Source of the DNA: Thermoplasmata archaeon
GTDB taxonomy: Archaea; Thermoplasmatota; Thermoplasmata; Thermoplasmatales; Thermoplasmataceae
DNA: 8,499 bases
Assembly: GCA_021806345.1 (NCBI GenBank)
Contig: JAJZXP010000222.1
Span: 1-8,499 of the forward strand
Reading direction: 5' to 3'
Under the pieces are notes generated by a model, which worked only from the letters and a program-made list of their open reading frames with translations, searched no databases and was not told the DNA's origin. A program made the position numbers and the translations under genes. Shown here one piece after another: positions 7,112 to 8,499 of this stretch. Position 1 is the stretch's first letter. Each line of letters begins with the position of its first letter.

Positions 7112-7171
7112 ATGAAGAATGAATTACAGGTTGTCCATGGGATATTTAAGTTAGGGAAAAATCGACATTAG
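7112..7171 (+). CDS. Tiny ORF abutting the helicase stop, possibly a remnant
   Basis: An ATG directly follows the helicase TAA (TAAATG) and opens a 19-codon frame, MKNELQVVHGIFKLGKNRH, ending TAG. The back-to-back position would allow reinitiation, but there is no Shine-Dalgarno of its own and the peptide matches nothing I know. It could be the truncated start of a lost third operon gene, or chance. Confidence 0.15.
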   Translation: MKNELQVVHGIFKLGKNRH

Positions 7172-7174
7172 CAA

Positions 7175-7179
7175 TTTTT
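7175..7179 (+). terminator. T-run after the defence operon
   Basis: A TTTTT run 64 nt downstream of the helicase stop, with a second T-run at about 7215-7219 (TATTTTTCC). Archaeal RNA polymerase often terminates at U-tracts without a hairpin, so these are plausible ends of the operon transcript. They are weak, composition-based calls. Confidence 0.3.
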
Positions 7180-7190
7180 AGACGTCAATG

Positions 7191-7208
7191 AAAAAAGTTC
7201 TTAGGAAC
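7191..7208 (-). terminator. Hairpin plus T-run terminator for the minus-strand C2H2-like gene
   Basis: On the minus strand GTTCCTAAGAAC (4-bp stem with possible wobble extension) is immediately followed by TTTTTT. It lies 17 nt beyond the stop of the 7225-7722 gene. With the plus-strand T-runs just before and after it, this forms a convergent terminator zone between two converging genes. Confidence 0.45.
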
Positions 7209-7224
7209 ACCTATATTTTTCCAA

Positions 7225-7722
7225 TCAATGCAATATCTCATTCTCACGAAGATCATGCGATTGCGACTGTCTTGGTATGATCTGAACTTTTGGCACGGCC
7301 ATTTCATTTGTCTCAATATGTTCTGGTTGAGATTGTGTTAATGGCTTATTTCCCACCTGAAGTAAATCTTTTATTGCGTTGTAGAATTCCTTTCTAAACA
7401 GATATAAACCAAAAGCTAGCCCAAGCAAACTGATTGTCACTATAAATCCCACGTTTTGTTTATTGCGTTTTTCAGCAGCTCTTTGTTTCTCCTCAATTAG
7501 ATAATGAGCCAATTCTGAATCATTCTGTTTTGGATAATATTCTCTCCGCTTCGGTAACTCAATTAATCCCTGTTTTGTTGGTTGTTTGACAGGTTCTGAA
7601 TATGTCTCGAGAGGCAAATTAGAAGGCAATCTATCTTCTCCGTGAATATTGCGAAAATGTCGAACCAAACTTGAACGATAGTTACTTTTGAATGTCCATT
7701 TATCACAGCTGTATACCGCCAT
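7225..7722 (-). CDS. Single-span membrane protein with a C2H2-like finger lacking one Cys
   Basis: 165 residues. The N-terminus has C6-x2-W9-x12-H22-x4-H27 (VYSCDKWTFKSNYRSSLVRH...NIH). The spacing is exactly that of a C2H2 zinc finger, and the flanking Tyr/Phe-x-C, internal Phe and Leu-x-x-H fit, but the second Cys is Trp (TGG). A hydrophilic linker about 30-75 and a basic helix (EEKQRAAEKRNKQN, 77-90) lead to one transmembrane segment, about 91-109 (VGFIVTISLLGLAFGLYLF). A short soluble tail rich in Gln, Pro and Glu follows. There is no signal peptide. With basic residues on both sides of the span the orientation is unclear. The ATG at 7722 has a TATA-like box about 23 nt upstream and no Shine-Dalgarno. 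It converges with the defence operon. The function is unknown; membrane-tethered DNA or protein binding is a guess. Confidence 0.7.
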   Translation of the reverse strand: MAVYSCDKWTFKSNYRSSLVRHFRNIHGEDRLPSNLPLETYSEPVKQPTKQGLIELPKRREYYPKQNDSELAHYLIEEKQRAAEKRNKQNVGFIVTISLLGLAFGLYLFRKEFYNAIKDLLQVGNKPLTQSQPEHIETNEMAVPKVQIIPRQSQSHDLRENEILH

Positions 7723-7738
7723 TTGTATCCAATATATT

Positions 7739-7750
7739 AGTATAAAAATT
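7739..7750 (-). promoter_or_regulatory. TATA-box candidate for the C2H2-like membrane protein gene
   Basis: The minus strand reads AATTTTTATACT, centred about 23 nt before the ATG at 7722. This would place transcription start at or within a few nucleotides of the start codon (leaderless). Confidence 0.45.
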
Positions 7751-7779
7751 ATATGCTTAAATTATTCATAGTCATCAAT

Positions 7780-8004
7780 AATGCGAATTCGCAACAAAAA
7801 ACCGACAAAAGCGACGCATAAGCGATAGAATAAAATAAATAACGTTTACGAAGCGACTAAACCTCAAGTTTTACGACAAAACCCGAATAAACCTCAAGTT
7901 GTGCTAACAACCGATACAACAACCAGATTAAACCTGAACCGCAACAACCGTAACAGCAAATAAACCTAATAAACCTGAAAATAGAACTTAAGAAAGCGAC
8001 GCAT
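7780..8004. repeat. A/C-rich repeat patch
   Basis: The plus strand is strongly biased to A and C over about 220 bp. The heptamer TAAACCT occurs at 7858, 7888, 7929, 7961 and 7970. Two of these extend to an exact 13-mer, TAAACCTCAAGTT (7858-7870 and 7888-7900, 30 bp apart). A 12-mer, AAAGCGACGCAT, occurs at 7808-7819 and 7993-8004, bracketing the patch. AAGCGA also recurs at 7820 and 7851. There are no uniform spacers, so it is not a CRISPR array. No ORF of note lies in 7723-7965. Possible meanings include iteron-like binding sites, a skewed non-coding RNA on the G/T-rich minus strand, or tandem-duplication debris. Confidence 0.6.
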
Positions 8005-8205
8005 CTTTATTTTTGCGACATTCCTCTCCTTTATTTCAATCTTTGAACCCAGGTTCATTAATGTTTCAAACCTATGCATATGCCCCCCATATTTAGACAT
8101 ACTGCTCAATACTTGATGATTGCTCCCTGTTAATTTTACAAATTCGGTATTTTTAAAATTCCTACGAGATAACAATGAATAAGCTTGAAGGCTCATAAAG
8201 TGCAT
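7966..8205 (-). CDS. Possible small helix-turn-helix protein
   Basis: A 79-residue frame from ATG 8205; an in-frame TTG at 8262 would add 19 mostly hydrophobic residues but overlaps the TATA-like stretches. Residues about 18-40 (KNTEFVKLTGSNHQVLSSMS) have the pattern of an HTH, with an LTG-S-N-H-Q turn, followed by a basic strand-like LGSKIEIKERN (52-62). Basic composition fits DNA binding. The last 12 residues (MRRFLKFYFQVY) are encoded by the A/C-rich repeat patch, including one copy of the 12-mer, so the natural C-terminus may have been changed. A start at ATG 8196 is equally possible. Candidate TATA boxes lie at 8236-8252. Family assignment is tentative, and the frame may not be expressed. 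Confidence 0.4.
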   Translation of the reverse strand: MHFMSLQAYSLLSRRNFKNTEFVKLTGSNHQVLSSMSKYGGHMHRFETLMNLGSKIEIKERNVAKIKMRRFLKFYFQVY

Positions 8206-8380
8206 TTTAACATATGAATACGCTTGAAACGCAACATTATATGCTATATAAAGAAATAACAATAATAATTAAGGAGGCAACATCACTGAATATTGTTAGT
8301 ATGTGATCGTATTACAGATATTTCATTAACTATGAAAAATCGGCAACTTTTTTCTGTTATCTATATCCTCCGATAGAGAA
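8206..8380. other. Intergenic region with TATA-like stretch, orphan Shine-Dalgarno and T-run
   Basis: ATATGCTATATAAAG (8239-8253) can serve as a TATA box on either strand. On the minus strand it fits the HTH-like gene. On the plus strand it lies about 20 nt before AAGGAGG (8271-8277), a strong Shine-Dalgarno with no ATG at a usable distance (the next codons are ATC ACT GAA TAT TGT TAG). A minus-strand GATTTTTC (8334-8341) 40 nt after the tRNA is a likely tRNA terminator. I see no gene here. Confidence 0.35.
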
Positions 8381-8454
8381 TGGGGCTGACCGGATTCGAA
8401 CCAGTGACCGCCTGGTTATGAGCCAGGCGCTCTACCTAGCTAAGCTACAGCCCC
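8381..8454 (-). tRNA. tRNA with anticodon CAT (elongator Met, or Ile2)
   Basis: The minus strand folds as a complete cloverleaf. The acceptor pairs GGGGCTG with CAGCCCC, with discriminator A. The D arm is GCTT/GAGC. The anticodon stem CCTGG/CCAGG has loop CTCATAA (anticodon CAT). The T arm is ACTGG-TTCGAAT-CCGGT. No CCA is encoded and no intron is seen. It is not the initiator, which has three consecutive G:C pairs (GGG/CCC) in the anticodon stem and usually starts with A-U. Elongator Met is the default call. An Ile2 tRNA, whose CAT is modified to read AUA, cannot be excluded by eye. Confidence 0.93.
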
Positions 8455-8476
8455 TGATCCTTGTTGTTTGGGATAG

Positions 8477-8484
8477 TTGATAAC
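8477..8484 (-). promoter_or_regulatory. Weak TATA-like box for the tRNA
   Basis: The minus strand reads GTTATCAA, about 26 nt before the mature tRNA 5' end at 8454. Position is the main support; the sequence is a poor TATA box. Confidence 0.25.
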
Positions 8485-8499
8485 GTACTCACTGATAAA

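Noticed and set aside
7850..7980. CRISPR array or telomere-like repeat
   Set aside because: Repeats are 7-13 bp with irregular spacing (30, 41, 32, 9) and no uniform spacers or leader; TAAACCT resembles a plant telomere unit only superficially.
8381..8454. Initiator tRNA-Met
   Set aside because: The anticodon stem is CCTGG/CCAGG rather than ending in three consecutive G:C pairs, and the acceptor begins with a G-C pair.

Overview
The window looks like an archaeal chromosome segment, most probably Thermoplasmata-like (Ferroplasma/Thermoplasma/Cuniculiplasma type). The DNA is moderately AT-rich with AGA/AGG and ATA codons. Several genes have a TATA-like box about 25 bp before the ATG and no leader, and the tRNA has no encoded CCA. 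This placement is an inference; there is no phylogenetic marker apart from the tRNA.

Layout. Positions 2-103 are the end of an IS110-family transposase, followed by a structured non-coding stretch (104-333). On the minus strand lie an AbrB/MazE-type DNA-binding protein (533-694) and a short downstream reading frame (334-441). A divergent promoter region (695-813) separates these from a plus-strand operon. The operon holds a tiny Cys-rich, zinc-ribbon-like ORF (814-978), a large Eco57I/Type IIG-like adenine DNA methyltransferase (985-3795) and a PLD-nuclease/SNF2-helicase fusion (4055-7111). On the minus strand follow a one-finger C2H2-like single-membrane-span protein (7225-7722), an A/C-rich repeat patch (about 7780-8004), a possible small HTH protein (7966-8205) and a tRNA with anticodon CAT (8381-8454).

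The core is a two-gene restriction-like module: a modification-type methyltransferase coupled to one protein carrying an HKD-family nuclease domain and a SNF2 motor. No separate specificity subunit, HsdR-type nuclease, DrmA/DrmB or BREX gene is present. The parts resemble those of DISARM or Type I-like systems, but the set is smaller. The likely role is defence against foreign DNA, with methylation marking self and the helicase-PLD protein attacking unmodified DNA.

The most striking observation is that the methyltransferase is broken by one in-frame TAA (3793-3795). The same frame stays open for 91 more plausible codons and ends at 4071, overlapping the helicase start by 17 nt. The intact gene would encode 1028 aa. 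Its SAM-binding motif I is also atypical (GSEGF). The helicase gene is intact, so this may be a modification-impaired system with a surviving effector, a recent mutation, or a sequence error. Two proteins in the window also look like zinc-binding folds that have lost a cysteine.
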